Shown here piece by piece: positions 1 to 9,672 of a DNA stretch of 64,000 nt. The DNA comes from UBA7446 sp965656545. Lineage in GTDB: Bacteria; Bacteroidota; Bacteroidia; Flavobacteriales; Flavobacteriaceae. Made by a program: the position numbers and the translations under genes. The first letter of the stretch is position 1; every line of letters starts with the position of its first letter. The stretch covers positions 248,001 through 312,000 of the forward strand of contig CBFHKZ010000001.1 of NCBI GenBank assembly GCA_965656545.1, given 5' to 3'. A model generated the notes under the pieces. That model was not told the DNA's origin. It saw only the letters and a program-made list of their open reading frames with translations, and searched no databases.

Positions 1-166
1 ACAAGCAAATAAAGAGCTTCAAGCCGTTCGTAGCGAGTTTGTATCGGTTCGCGAAAAGGTGATGCATCAAAGGATGGAAACTCAGTTGGCAAATGCCTTA
101 AAAAATCAAGGGGTTTTCCCGCCAGACAAGGCACCCATAAAAATCACAATTCAATCAAATGAGTAA
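1..166 (+). CDS. ftsL: FtsL-like division protein, C-terminal fragment
   Basis: The open frame runs in from the window edge and stops at TAA 164-166. About 54 residues are visible, starting QANKELQAVRSEF and ending PIKITIQSNE. This polar, coiled-coil-like C-terminus with a proline-rich end resembles the short FtsL-type protein that lies just before the transpeptidase gene in Bacteroidota dcw clusters. Its stop overlaps the next start by 8 bases, so the two are translationally linked. In known division systems FtsL works with FtsQ in the periplasm to regulate septal wall synthesis. The membrane segment lies outside the window. The assignment rests mainly on position. Confidence 0.7.
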   Translation, partial: QANKELQAVRSEFVSVREKVMHQRMETQLANALKNQGVFPPDKAPIKITIQSNE

Positions 167-2147
167 GCAGAAGAACATGATGTCTCGCAGCTACTTGGTT
201 GTTTTTGTGCTTTTCGCACTTGGTGTAAGCGTGGGGTATCGACTGGTATCATTACAGCTCAATCAAGGAGACAAGTACCGTGAATTGGCAGAGAAACGCA
301 GCATCAAAAACTTTGAAATTGTCCCTGTAAGAGGAAATATTTATGCCGATGACGGTAGCCTATTGGCGACATCTGTTTCAAAATATTCCATACACTTTGA
401 TGCGGTTACGGTAAGTCAGCGTGTGTTTGACAGCAATGTAGATGCCTTGAGCGACTCGCTTGCGATGTTATTTGAAAAGCCACAGCGGTATTACCGCAAC
501 TTGTTGGTGAAAGCGCGCAAAAACAAAAACAGATACCAGCTTATTGGACGTCGCCTGCCATTTGATGCCTATCAGCGCATCAAGTCATTTCCCATGTTTC
601 GATTGGGTGGCATTCGCGGAGGTTTGATAGTGGAGCGCAAATTTGTGCGTGACCTTCCGCTTGGCAAAATTGCTGAACGCACCTTGGGCTATGAACAGAA
701 AAAACCAGATGGTACCTATATCAAAGTAGGAATTGAAGGTGCTTATGGAACCACCTTGCGCGGTCAGCCCGGGCGTCAATTGCGACAGCGCATTGCCAAA
801 CAACAATGGAAACCCCTAACAAACGAATACCAGCAAGAACCCATCGATGGGTTGGATGTTTGGTCCACGATTGATACCAACTTACAAGATGTTGCCCATC
901 ATGCCTTGCTTGCTTCTTTAGAAAAATATGAAGCAGAGCATGGAACTGTTGTGGTAATGGAAACCAAAACGGGTGCCGTAAAAGCCATTGCAAATCTTGG
1001 CAGAACAGAAGGGGATAAATATTATGAAAAATTAAATTACGCAGTAGGCGAGGCACATGAGCCTGGCTCTACCTTTAAGTTGTTTTCCATGATGGCTGCT
1101 TTTGAAGACAAGGTAATAGATACCATGACCATGGTAGATACCGAAAAAGGAAAGCTTACGTTTTACGGGAAGTATCACGTCAGAGATTCCAAGCGTGGTG
1201 GTTATGGTATCATTCCGGCCAGTAGGGTTTTTGAAAGCTCGTCCAATACTGGGGTTGTTAAACTGATTTACGAAAACTATAAAGAGAACCCTTCACAGTT
1301 CACAGACAGGCTGCTGGCCATGGGGCTGGACAAACCTTTGGGTGTAGCCATTTCAGGTGAGGGAATGCCCAAAATACCACATCCCAAGGATGCCGATTGG
1401 GACGGTTTAGACCTGCCGTGGATGGCGTTTGGCTATGGCGTAATGCTTACACCGCTTCAAACCTTGAGCTACTACAATGCAGTTGCCAACAATGGTGAAT
1501 TGGTGATGCCGCGTTTTGTTTCGGCAGTAAAAACACTGGATGGTAAAAATGTCAAATTGTATCCCAAACAAGTGATCAACCCCGCCATTTGCTCGCAAGA
1601 AACCCTGGGTAAGCTGCAACACCTTATGGAAGGTGTCGTAAAAAACAAATGGGGAACCGCTCATAATATTTATGATGAAAAGCTATCCATTGCTGGTAAA
1701 ACGGGAACCTGCCAAATTGACTATACCACAGATGACGTTAAGTACGTTGCTAGCTTTGTGGGGTATTTTCCTGCACATAATCCGACCTACACCTGTATCG
1801 TTGTGGTGCACAAGCCCAACAAGAAAATCGGTTATTACGGCAACGTGGTTGCTGCACCCGTGGTGAAACAAATCGCAGAGGCTGTTATCCACGACATACC
1901 AGAATACACCACGCTCGACTTAAACAAAGTTGCTGACTTAGCAGCACCAAAACCAGACATTACCGATGCGTATAATCTAGAAAAAATGCCCGACCTCCGT
2001 GGATGGCCAGCCATGGACGCAGTGACCGTACTCGAAAGCTTGGGCATAGAGGTAATGCTTGAGGGTAAGGGCAAGGTAAAGCGACAATCGCAACGACCGG
2101 GTGCAGCTCTTAGCAAAACAAAAAAAGTAACACTAACCCTATCATGA
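159..2147 (+). CDS. ftsI: Penicillin-binding protein, FtsI/Spo VD-type transpeptidase with PASTA domain
   Basis: This is the septal peptidoglycan transpeptidase (class B PBP). It has a short cytoplasmic N-terminus, one membrane anchor at about residues 11-34, a PBP dimerisation domain (about 50-220) and a transpeptidase domain. All three active-site motifs are visible: STFK with catalytic Ser304, S361-S-N363, and K514-T-G. One PASTA-like domain follows from about residue 610 (KMPDLRGWPAMDAV), as in many Bacteroidota and Gram-positive homologues but not in E. coli FtsI. It lies between ftsL and murE and shares an ATGA overlap with murE. It is predicted to cross-link septal wall in complex with FtsW, encoded downstream. 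Confidence 0.95.
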   Translation: MSKQKNMMSRSYLVVFVLFALGVSVGYRLVSLQLNQGDKYRELAEKRSIKNFEIVPVRGNIYADDGSLLATSVSKYSIHFDAVTVSQRVFDSNVDALSDSLAMLFEKPQRYYRNLLVKARKNKNRYQLIGRRLPFDAYQRIKSFPMFRLGGIRGGLIVERKFVRDLPLGKIAERTLGYEQKKPDGTYIKVGIEGAYGTTLRGQPGRQLRQRIAKQQWKPLTNEYQQEPIDGLDVWSTIDTNLQDVAHHALLASLEKYEAEHGTVVVMETKTGAVKAIANLGRTEGDKYYEKLNYAVGEAHEPGSTFKLFSMMAAFEDKVIDTMTMVDTEKGKLTFYGKYHVRDSKRGGYGIIPASRVFESSSNTGVVKLIYENYKENPSQFTDRLLAMGLDKPLGVAISGEGMPKIPHPKDADWDGLDLPWMAFGYGVMLTPLQTLSYYNAVANNGELVMPRFVSAVKTLDGKNVKLYPKQVINPAICSQETLGKLQHLMEGVVKNKWGTAHNIYDEKLSIAGKTGTCQIDYTTDDVKYVASFVGYFPAHNPTYTCIVVVHKPNKKIGYYGNVVAAPVVKQIAEAVIHDIPEYTTLDLNKVADLAAPKPDITDAYNLEKMPDLRGWPAMDAVTVLESLGIEVMLEGKGKVKRQSQRPGAALSKTKKVTLTLS

Positions 2148-3604
2148 AGCAGCTAAAAGACATATTGTTTGGCGTACCCCTGCAAACCGTTTCGGGTAGC
2201 ACGGCTGTTCAAATTAGTGGCGTTGCTTTTGACTCTAGAGCCGTAACCCGACAATCTCTTTTTGTGGCCATCAAAGGCACGCACCACGATGGTCATGCGC
2301 ACATAAATGATGCTGTTAAGAATGGCGCGGTTGCTGTTTTATGCGAGCAGTTTCCAGATGTTTTGGCGGATAAGGTTGTTTATGTTTCGTGCGAGAATGC
2401 CCGTCGCGCCTTGGCGACAGTCGCTTCGCAGTGGTACGACACGCCAAGTAAGGCATTAAAACTGATTGGCATAACGGGAACCAACGGCAAAACCTCCGTG
2501 GCAACCATGGCTTATCAGCTTTTTGATAAGATGGGATTTGCAACGGGTTTGCTGTCAACGGTTGAGGTTATAATCAATAAAAAAATGGTGCCGAGCACCC
2601 ACACGACTCCCGATCCACTGGCCATCAATAAGCATTTAAGCGAAATGGTAGATGCCGGCGTAACGCACTGTTTTATGGAAGTGTCTTCACATGGAATAGA
2701 CCAAGACCGAATAGCCGACCTTCACTTTTCTGGGGGCGTATTCACCAATCTTTCGCACGACCATTTGGATTATCACAAGGATTTTAAATCCTATCGAGAC
2801 ACTAAAAAAATATTCTTTGACGGACTTGCTTCTACTGCTTTTGCGCTTGCCAACGCCGATGATAAAAACGGACGTTATATGTTGCAAAACACCAAGGCTT
2901 CTAAACATTATTTTGGTTTAAAGTCAGTTGCTGATTTTCATGTCAAAGTATTGGAAAAAGATTTTTCGGGCATGTTGTTGAAGTTGCAGCACAACGAAGT
3001 GTGGACCCCCTTGGTTGGTACATTCAATGCATCCAATTTTATTAGTGTTTATGCCATAGCCGAACTGCTTGATATTGAGCAAAGCGATTTTCTACCTGTC
3101 TTAAGCACCTTAAAAGGCGCTGCCGGAAGGTTTCAAATTGTGCATACCGACAGACAAGTTACGGCCATTGTGGATTATGCTCATACGCCCGATGCATTAG
3201 CGCAAGTACTGGATACCATAACCGCATTGCGTACGCGTAACGAAAAGCTAATCACGGTTGTGGGCTGTGGTGGTAATAGAGACAAAGCCAAGAGACCACT
3301 TATGGCCAAGGCAGCTGTTGCCAAAAGCGACCTGACCATTTTTACATCTGATAACCCCCGAAACGAAGACCCAAACCTGATCATCAACGAGATGCTTGCG
3401 GGTGTTCCAGTGGAGTACAATCAAAAACATGTAACGGTCTTGAACCGTGCCCAAGCCATAAAAACAGCGTGTACCATGGCACAAGATCAAGACATCATTT
3501 TAGTCGCTGGAAAGGGACATGAAACCTATCAAGATCAGAACGGAGAACGCCTTCCTTTTGATGATATGCAAGAGCTAACACAAAACCTTCAATCCAAAAG
3601 ATAA
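2144..3604 (+). CDS. murE: UDP-MurNAc-tripeptide ligase MurE
   Basis: This is the cytoplasmic ATP-dependent ligase that adds the third amino acid to UDP-MurNAc-L-Ala-D-Glu. The 486 residues match the family length. The Mur ligase P-loop GTNGKT lies at residues 112-117. The DNPR motif at residues 403-406, in the context DNPRNEDP, is the signature of enzymes that accept meso-diaminopimelate, so the wall is predicted to be DAP-type. The start overlaps the preceding stop by four bases (ATGA), and mraY begins at the last base of its stop codon. Confidence 0.97.
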   Translation: MKQLKDILFGVPLQTVSGSTAVQISGVAFDSRAVTRQSLFVAIKGTHHDGHAHINDAVKNGAVAVLCEQFPDVLADKVVYVSCENARRALATVASQWYDTPSKALKLIGITGTNGKTSVATMAYQLFDKMGFATGLLSTVEVIINKKMVPSTHTTPDPLAINKHLSEMVDAGVTHCFMEVSSHGIDQDRIADLHFSGGVFTNLSHDHLDYHKDFKSYRDTKKIFFDGLASTAFALANADDKNGRYMLQNTKASKHYFGLKSVADFHVKVLEKDFSGMLLKLQHNEVWTPLVGTFNASNFISVYAIAELLDIEQSDFLPVLSTLKGAAGRFQIVHTDRQVTAIVDYAHTPDALAQVLDTITALRTRNEKLITVVGCGGNRDKAKRPLMAKAAVAKSDLTIFTSDNPRNEDPNLIINEMLAGVPVEYNQKHVTVLNRAQAIKTACTMAQDQDIILVAGKGHETYQDQNGERLPFDDMQELTQNLQSKR

Positions 3605-4800
3605 TGTTGTACTATTTGTTTGAATATTTAGAGCGTGCCTATCAGTTTCCGGGAGCATCATTGTTTGCATATCTGACTTTTAGATCGGCGGTAGCCATTA
3701 TTTTTTCTTTGTTGGTAACGGCTGTGCTTGGAAAACGCATCATTGCCATGCTGCAACACTATCAAATGGGTGAAAGCATTCGCGACTTGGGTCTTGAGGG
3801 TCAAAAAGAAAAGGCAGGAACGCCCACCATGGGTGGTTTGATGATTATTTTTGGCACACTAATTCCTGTTTTACTGCTCACAAAACTGGATAATATTTAC
3901 ATCATACTGCTAATAGTCACCACCGTTTGGATGGGCATAATAGGTTTTGCTGATGACTACCTTAAGATCAAACGAAAAGACAAGGAAGGCCTTAAAGGAC
4001 GTTTTAAAATTGTTGGGCAAATTACCCTAGGAGTGATTGTAGGTGCTACGTTATATTTTCATCCTGGTGTAACCATAAAGCAAAAAGCCATTGATGGCGA
4101 AAGCTTTTTACAAGAAGAAAAGTCGATAAAAACGACCATTCCGTTGCTGAAAAATAACGAGTTTGACTACGGTGATATTATCGCTTGGGCAGGAGCCGGC
4201 GCAAGAGACTACGCTTGGTTGATTTTTATACCGGCAGTCATCTTTATAGTTACGGCTGTATCCAATGGGGCAAACCTTACGGATGGTATAGACGGTCTTG
4301 CGGCTGGAACGGCTTCCATTGCGGTGCTCACGCTTGGGTTGTTTGCTTGGGTTTCGGGCAATATCATTTTTGCTGACTACCTCAATGTCATGTACATTCC
4401 CGAGGTAAGTGAGGTGGTTGTTTTTGTGGCAGCTTTTGTGGGAGCGCTCGTTGGGTTTTTGTGGTATAACGCATTCCCCGCTCAAGTATTTATGGGTGAT
4501 ACAGGCAGTTTAACCATAGGCGGTATTATCGCCGTATTGGCACTTATTGTTCGCAAAGAATTACTCATTCCTGTATTGTGTGGGGTCTTTCTTATTGAAA
4601 ACCTTTCTGTGATACTTCAAGTATCCTATTTCAAGTACACCAAAAAAAGGCAAGGTGCTGGCAAGCGTATTTTTAAAATGGCTCCGCTGCACCACCATTA
4701 CCAAAAATTGGGATATCACGAGAGTAAGATCGTGAGTCGTTTTTGGATTATCGCCATCATGTTGGCCATTATTAGCCTTGTAACCCTTAAAATAAGATAA
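3604..4800 (+). CDS. mraY: Phospho-MurNAc-pentapeptide translocase MraY
   Basis: This integral membrane enzyme transfers phospho-MurNAc-pentapeptide to undecaprenyl phosphate to give lipid I. Family signatures are clear: an early KAGTPTMGG segment, the aspartate-rich DDYLKI motif, NLTDGIDGLAAG, MGDTGSL, and a C-terminal PLHHHYQ motif. About ten hydrophobic segments are visible. At 398 residues it is longer than E. coli MraY (360); the extra length includes a periplasmic or cytoplasmic insertion around residues 155-190 (KQKAIDGESFLQ onward), which is usual in Bacteroidota. The gene abuts murE and murD with single-base overlaps. Confidence 0.97.
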   Translation: MLYYLFEYLERAYQFPGASLFAYLTFRSAVAIIFSLLVTAVLGKRIIAMLQHYQMGESIRDLGLEGQKEKAGTPTMGGLMIIFGTLIPVLLLTKLDNIYIILLIVTTVWMGIIGFADDYLKIKRKDKEGLKGRFKIVGQITLGVIVGATLYFHPGVTIKQKAIDGESFLQEEKSIKTTIPLLKNNEFDYGDIIAWAGAGARDYAWLIFIPAVIFIVTAVSNGANLTDGIDGLAAGTASIAVLTLGLFAWVSGNIIFADYLNVMYIPEVSEVVVFVAAFVGALVGFLWYNAFPAQVFMGDTGSLTIGGIIAVLALIVRKELLIPVLCGVFLIENLSVILQVSYFKYTKKRQGAGKRIFKMAPLHHHYQKLGYHESKIVSRFWIIAIMLAIISLVTLKIR

Positions 4801-6077
4801 TGAAAAAGCTGGTCGTACTTGGTGGTGGAGAAAGTGGAATCGGGGCGGCAGCCTTGGCAAAACACAACAACTGGGATGTTTTTGTTTCTGACGCTGGCAT
4901 GCTTACTGCTGCGGCCAAGAAATCATTTGAAACCATTGGCGTGCGCTATGAAGAAGGCGGTCACAACATGAATGAAATTCTTAAAGCCGAACTTGTGGTT
5001 AAAAGCCCAGGTATTCCCAACACAGTAGCTGTAATTAAGGATATTGAGGCAGCCGAAATCGCTATGGTTTCTGAGATTGAATTTGCGAGTAATTATACCG
5101 ATGCCACACTAATTGGCATTACGGGTAGCAATGGCAAAACAACCACAGCGATGCTCACGCATCACTTGCTTTCTGATGGTGGGATTGACGCAGGCTTGGC
5201 TGGAAATATTGGCAACAGTTTTGCCCAAGCACTTTTGCAAGACAAACACGATGTATACGTATTGGAAATAAGCAGTTTTCAACTTGAGCACATCAAGAAA
5301 TTCCACCCACATATTGCGGTCATAACAAATCTAAGCCCAGACCATTTGGATCGCTATGACAACTCATTTAAAGATTATTGCGCTACCAAGTTTAACATCA
5401 CTAAAAATCAAACAGAAGAAGATCATTTTCTCTATGAGGCTGATGATGAAAACATTACTGCGGGTGTCGCACAATTTAATATCAAAGCTCAGCAGTACCC
5501 TTATAATAACGCTAACAAAAACGCTATGTTCACAGTTAACAATCCCTCTTTGCTTGGGCGACACAACGCCAAAAATGCCATGGCTGCCGCTACCATTGCG
5601 CAGTTATTTCAGTTGAGCGATCGAGATATTCAGGCCAGTCTGCAAACCTTTCAAGGTGCAGCCCACCGCTTGGAGCATGTGGTGAATATCCTTAAAGTAG
5701 CCTATATCAATGATTCAAAAGCAACCAATGTCAATGCTACTTTTTATGCGCTTGAAAGCATGTCCAAACCCACCATCTGGATTGTTGGGGGTGTAGACAA
5801 GGGCAATGACTATTCGAGTCTATTGCCATTAGTACATGAAAAAGTTAAAGCCATCGTTTGTTTGGGCGTAGACAACAATAAAATAATAGACATTTTTTCG
5901 TCTGTGGTCAAAGTTTTGGTAGAGGCAAAAAACATGGATGATGCCGTCAAGGCTTCTTACGATTTATCTTCACAGGGAGATGCCGTATTGTTGTCGCCTG
6001 CCTGTGCGAGCTTTGACTTATTTGAAAATTATGAAGACAGAGGAGATCAATTTAAAGCAGCAGTAAGAAAATTATAA
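4800..6077 (+). CDS. murD: UDP-MurNAc-L-alanine:D-glutamate ligase MurD
   Basis: This cytoplasmic ligase adds D-glutamate to UDP-MurNAc-L-Ala. The N-terminal Rossmann-like domain begins LVVLGGGESGIGAA. The ATP-binding P-loop is GSNGKTTT with Lys113, and the central domain has NLSPDHLDRYD. The C-terminal domain contains the NDSKATN segment typical of MurD. The start ATG shares its first base with the end of the mraY stop codon, and ftsW begins two bases after the murD stop. This fits one co-transcribed dcw operon. Confidence 0.96.
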   Translation: MKKLVVLGGGESGIGAAALAKHNNWDVFVSDAGMLTAAAKKSFETIGVRYEEGGHNMNEILKAELVVKSPGIPNTVAVIKDIEAAEIAMVSEIEFASNYTDATLIGITGSNGKTTTAMLTHHLLSDGGIDAGLAGNIGNSFAQALLQDKHDVYVLEISSFQLEHIKKFHPHIAVITNLSPDHLDRYDNSFKDYCATKFNITKNQTEEDHFLYEADDENITAGVAQFNIKAQQYPYNNANKNAMFTVNNPSLLGRHNAKNAMAAATIAQLFQLSDRDIQASLQTFQGAAHRLEHVVNILKVAYINDSKATNVNATFYALESMSKPTIWIVGGVDKGNDYSSLLPLVHEKVKAIVCLGVDNNKIIDIFSSVVKVLVEAKNMDDAVKASYDLSSQGDAVLLSPACASFDLFENYEDRGDQFKAAVRKL

Positions 6078-6079
6078 AC

Positions 6080-7264
6080 GTGAAAATTAGTCAGTACTTA
6101 TTGGGAGATAAATCTATTTGGGGAATAGTGGTTTTGCTATCTATCTTCTCTTTTCTTCCTGTGTATAGCGCAAGTTCAAACTTGGTCTATGTGGTGGGTT
6201 CTGGTTCTGTATTTGGGCATTTATTAAAGCATGTTGCCATTGTTTGTGTGGGCTGGGTGATCATGTATGCCGTTCACCTTATTCCATTTAAGTATTTTTC
6301 TGGCTTGGCCAAATTGGGGATTCCCGTAGTTGTTGTTTTGTTGCTGTTCACTGCCTTTCAAGGCACCACCATAGACGGCGCTAATGCCAGCCGTTGGCTT
6401 AACATTCCGGTTATAGGCATGTCGTTCCAGACGTCTACTTTGGCCATGGTCGTATTATTGGCCTATGCAGCAGATTATTTTGCCAATAAAAAAGAGGATA
6501 AAATTCGATTCACCGAAAGCCTTTTGCCTTTTTGGATTCCGGTTTTATTGGTTGTTGGATTGATTTTACCTGCAAATCTTTCCACTGCCTTATTGATATT
6601 GTTTATGGTAACGGTTGTTGCCTTTTTGGGTGGCTATCCTTTAAAATATTTGACTGCATTGCTTGGAGCTGCTGTCCTTTTCTTGACACTATTCATCCTT
6701 CTCGCTAAGGCCTATCCCGACGCTTTTCCAAACAGAGTAGATACGTGGATGAGCCGTGTGGAAAGTTTTACGGGTAAAGGGGATGACAATACCGATTACC
6801 AAATTGAACGTGCCAAGGCAGCGGTAGCCGTTGGTGGTTATGTGGGCATAGGCGCAGGAAAGAGCATGATGAAGAATGTATTGCCACAGAGTACTTCCGA
6901 TTTTATCTATGCTATCATTGCTGAGGAATACGGCATGCTTGGCGCCATATCCTTGTTGTTTTTGTTTATGTTACTGTTGTTCCGAATTTTGATAAACGCC
7001 AACAAATCTGAAAGCTTCTTTGGCAAGCTGCTCATCTTGGCCATGGGATTGCCCATCGTCACCCAAGCCTTTATCAATATGGGCGTAGCCGTAGCGCTAC
7101 TTCCCGTAACAGGACAGCCTTTGCCGCTCATCAGTAGTGGTGGTACTTCGTTATGGATGACTTTTTTGGCGCTTGGCGTTGTGTTAAGTGTCAGTGCAAA
7201 TCAAACCACTACTGTAAATGATAATATGTCTAACCCTTTAGCCGAATTAAGCCATGAAGCCTAG
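6080..7264 (+). CDS. ftsW: Septal peptidoglycan glycosyltransferase FtsW (SEDS)
   Basis: This is a SEDS-family polytopic membrane protein that polymerises lipid II at the septum with its partner class B PBP, encoded upstream. It has about ten membrane segments, the large extracytoplasmic loop around residues 200-265, and the conserved C-terminal LPLISSGGTS motif. The start chosen is GTG at 6080, two bases after the murD stop; no better in-frame ATG precedes the first membrane segment. It overlaps murG by 11 bases. FtsW is preferred over RodA because of its place in the dcw cluster. Confidence 0.93.
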   Translation: MKISQYLLGDKSIWGIVVLLSIFSFLPVYSASSNLVYVVGSGSVFGHLLKHVAIVCVGWVIMYAVHLIPFKYFSGLAKLGIPVVVVLLLFTAFQGTTIDGANASRWLNIPVIGMSFQTSTLAMVVLLAYAADYFANKKEDKIRFTESLLPFWIPVLLVVGLILPANLSTALLILFMVTVVAFLGGYPLKYLTALLGAAVLFLTLFILLAKAYPDAFPNRVDTWMSRVESFTGKGDDNTDYQIERAKAAVAVGGYVGIGAGKSMMKNVLPQSTSDFIYAIIAEEYGMLGAISLLFLFMLLLFRILINANKSESFFGKLLILAMGLPIVTQAFINMGVAVALLPVTGQPLPLISSGGTSLWMTFLALGVVLSVSANQTTTVNDNMSNPLAELSHEA

Positions 7265-8342
7265 ACTGATTATTTCCGGAGGTGGAACTGGGGGACATAT
7301 TTTCCCAGCCTTGGCTATTGCAGATGCTTTCAAGGAGCAGTACCCGGAAGCATCAGTGCTGTTTGTGGGGGCAAGCAACCGAATGGAAATGCAGCGTGTT
7401 CCCAAGGCCGGTTATAAGATTAAAGGCTTGTGGATAGCTGGATTTGACAGACAAAATATGCTGCGAAATATCCTATTCCCCCTCAAGCTTGGTTGGAGTT
7501 TGCTCCAGGCCTTTGGGATTGTACTGCGTTTCCGTCCATCTGTAGTGGTAGGTACGGGAGGCTTTGCCAGTGGACCATTGCTTTTTGTGGCGTCCTTGTT
7601 TAAAACGCCTTCGCTAATTCAAGAGCAAAATGCATTTCCAGGTGTAACCAACAAACAACTCGCCTCACGTGTCGATGCCATTTGTTTGGGTAGTGAGGCT
7701 GCAAGTAAGTTTTTCCCAAAGCACAAAATTGTGGTAACAGGCAATCCCATTAGAGCGGCCTTAAAACAAAACATCAGTAAGACCGCTGCTGCCGAAATCT
7801 TGGACGTTGCTGCAGACCAGCAAACCCTCTTGGTTTTGGGTGGTAGTTTGGGTGCGAGAAAAATAAATCAACTCATCCATCAACATTTGGATGATATGCA
7901 ACAACACAACATTCAGCTTATTTGGCAGTGCGGGAATTTATATGCAGACGATTATATGCGCTATGCATCAGCAAACATTCATGTGATGCCGTTTATTGAC
8001 GATATGCCAGCGGCTTATGCTTTGGCAGATGTGGTGGTGTCTAGGGCAGGGGCATTGGCCATTTCGGAACTCTGTTTGATGGGCAAACCGACGCTCTTTA
8101 TCCCTTCGCCCAATGTGGCTGAAAACCACCAAGAAAAAAATGCACAAGCGCTAGCCGACAAAGGAGCAGCGGTGTTGGTCGCAGAGCGTGATGCTGATGA
8201 ACAGTTTTGGACAAGACTTGAATCCTTGATTACAGATGCGTCATTACGCACCAAGCTCGGCGAAAACATCAAAGGCTTTGCACATCCAGCTGCAACCAAA
8301 GAAATTTTGAATAGGCTAACCAAACTCTTAACCCGTGAATAA
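7254..8342 (+). CDS. murG: Lipid II synthase MurG
   Basis: This GT-B glycosyltransferase at the inner membrane face adds GlcNAc to lipid I to give lipid II. The N-terminal glycine-rich GGTGGHIFPALAIA motif binds the lipid-linked acceptor side. The C-terminal half has the UDP-GlcNAc-binding region (VVSRAGALAISELCLMGKP), and NHQEKNAQAL follows. The length of 362 residues is normal. The start lies inside the end of ftsW and the stop lies inside the start of murC, so the three genes are tightly coupled. Confidence 0.97.
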   Translation: MKPRLIISGGGTGGHIFPALAIADAFKEQYPEASVLFVGASNRMEMQRVPKAGYKIKGLWIAGFDRQNMLRNILFPLKLGWSLLQAFGIVLRFRPSVVVGTGGFASGPLLFVASLFKTPSLIQEQNAFPGVTNKQLASRVDAICLGSEAASKFFPKHKIVVTGNPIRAALKQNISKTAAAEILDVAADQQTLLVLGGSLGARKINQLIHQHLDDMQQHNIQLIWQCGNLYADDYMRYASANIHVMPFIDDMPAAYALADVVVSRAGALAISELCLMGKPTLFIPSPNVAENHQEKNAQALADKGAAVLVAERDADEQFWTRLESLITDASLRTKLGENIKGFAHPAATKEILNRLTKLLTRE

Positions 8343-9672
8343 AGAAGCAGTATTTTTTGTGGGTATAGGCGGCATAGGAATGTCGGGAGTGGCGCAGTAC
8401 TTCTTGTCACAGGGACATGCTGTGGCGGGCTATGACCGTGTGCTTACGCCGCTTACGCAAAAGCTTACGTCACTGGGGGCTCAAATCAGTGATGTGGATG
8501 CGCCGACTGCTATTCCAACATTGTTTAGAGACCCGAAAAACACCAAGGTTATTTACACCCCGGCCATACCTGCCAATTCACCAGTACTCGCTTATTTCAA
8601 GGACAAAGGCTTTAAACTAGTAAAGCGGGCAGCAGTCATTGGGGAGATAAGCCATACCATGCCTTGCTTGGCAGTGGCAGGCACGCATGGCAAAACAACA
8701 ACAACTGCATTGCTCACGCATTTGCTTCGCTCATGCGGCAAAAAAATTACCGCATTTTTGGGAGGTATAGCAGCCAATATTGACAGCAATTTCTTGCTTG
8801 AAGGCAATGATTTTATGGTGGTGGAAGCCGACGAATTTGACAGGTCTTTTATGCATCTAAAACCCACAGCCATAGCCCTAACTTCTATGGATGCGGATCA
8901 TTTGGATATTTATGGTACTGCAAATGAGCTGACCAAAACCTTTACTGATTTTGCACAGAAAGTATCAGCTGAAAAACGATTTATTGCCAACGGCTTGGGG
9001 GTTGAGGGCAATACTTTTGGTATAGAATCGGGAACGCATAGGGTACATAATTTGCGCATAACAGAGGGCAGCTATGTATTCGATTTTGTCACACCAACGT
9101 TACGTATTTCCAACGTTGCCTTACCCTATCCAGGGGAGCACAATGTGATGAACGCAGCTGCTGCATTGGCACTGGCTTTGGAGGCGGGTTGTGAACCCGA
9201 GCAACTCAAAGCAGGATTAGCAACATTTAAAGGGGTAGATCGCAGGTTTAGCATCAGGCTTACTGCGCCCAAAGTGGTGGTTGATGATTACGCTCACCAC
9301 CCAACAGAAATCAATGCCGTTGCCGATGCTTTGGAAGCCTTTTATCCAAACCAAATCAAGCTGGGTGTGTTCCAGCCGCATTTATTTTCGCGCACACGCG
9401 ACTTTGCAATTGAGTTTAAACAAGCCCTTGCTCGCTTTGATGAAGTATTGCTTTTGGACATTTACCCTGCCCGTGAGCTGCCAATGGAGGGCATTACAAG
9501 CGCATTATTGGTAGATGAATCACATACTGCCACGCAGTTGATAGACAAGCAAATACTATCGGAAATGATAGCAAAATCCGCAGCTACGGTTGTGGCTATT
9601 ATGGGCGCTGGCGACATTGCTTTTGAAGTGCCAACAGTGATACAAACCCTTAAAAATCAACAATATGCATAA
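8335..9672 (+). CDS. murC: UDP-MurNAc:L-alanine ligase MurC
   Basis: This is the first Mur ligase of the pathway and adds L-alanine to UDP-MurNAc. The N-terminus carries the nucleotide-binding VGIGGIGMSG motif, the P-loop is GTHGKTTT with Lys120, and the C-terminal domain contains VVDDYAHHPTEI, which is diagnostic for MurC. Translation appears to start at GTG 8335, overlapping the murG stop by 8 bases. MurC and MurD are in this operon, but no murF or murB is seen among the visible genes, a common arrangement in this phylum. Confidence 0.97.
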   Translation: MNKEAVFFVGIGGIGMSGVAQYFLSQGHAVAGYDRVLTPLTQKLTSLGAQISDVDAPTAIPTLFRDPKNTKVIYTPAIPANSPVLAYFKDKGFKLVKRAAVIGEISHTMPCLAVAGTHGKTTTTALLTHLLRSCGKKITAFLGGIAANIDSNFLLEGNDFMVVEADEFDRSFMHLKPTAIALTSMDADHLDIYGTANELTKTFTDFAQKVSAEKRFIANGLGVEGNTFGIESGTHRVHNLRITEGSYVFDFVTPTLRISNVALPYPGEHNVMNAAAALALALEAGCEPEQLKAGLATFKGVDRRFSIRLTAPKVVVDDYAHHPTEINAVADALEAFYPNQIKLGVFQPHLFSRTRDFAIEFKQALARFDEVLLLDIYPARELPMEGITSALLVDESHTATQLIDKQILSEMIAKSAATVVAIMGAGDIAFEVPTVIQTLKNQQYA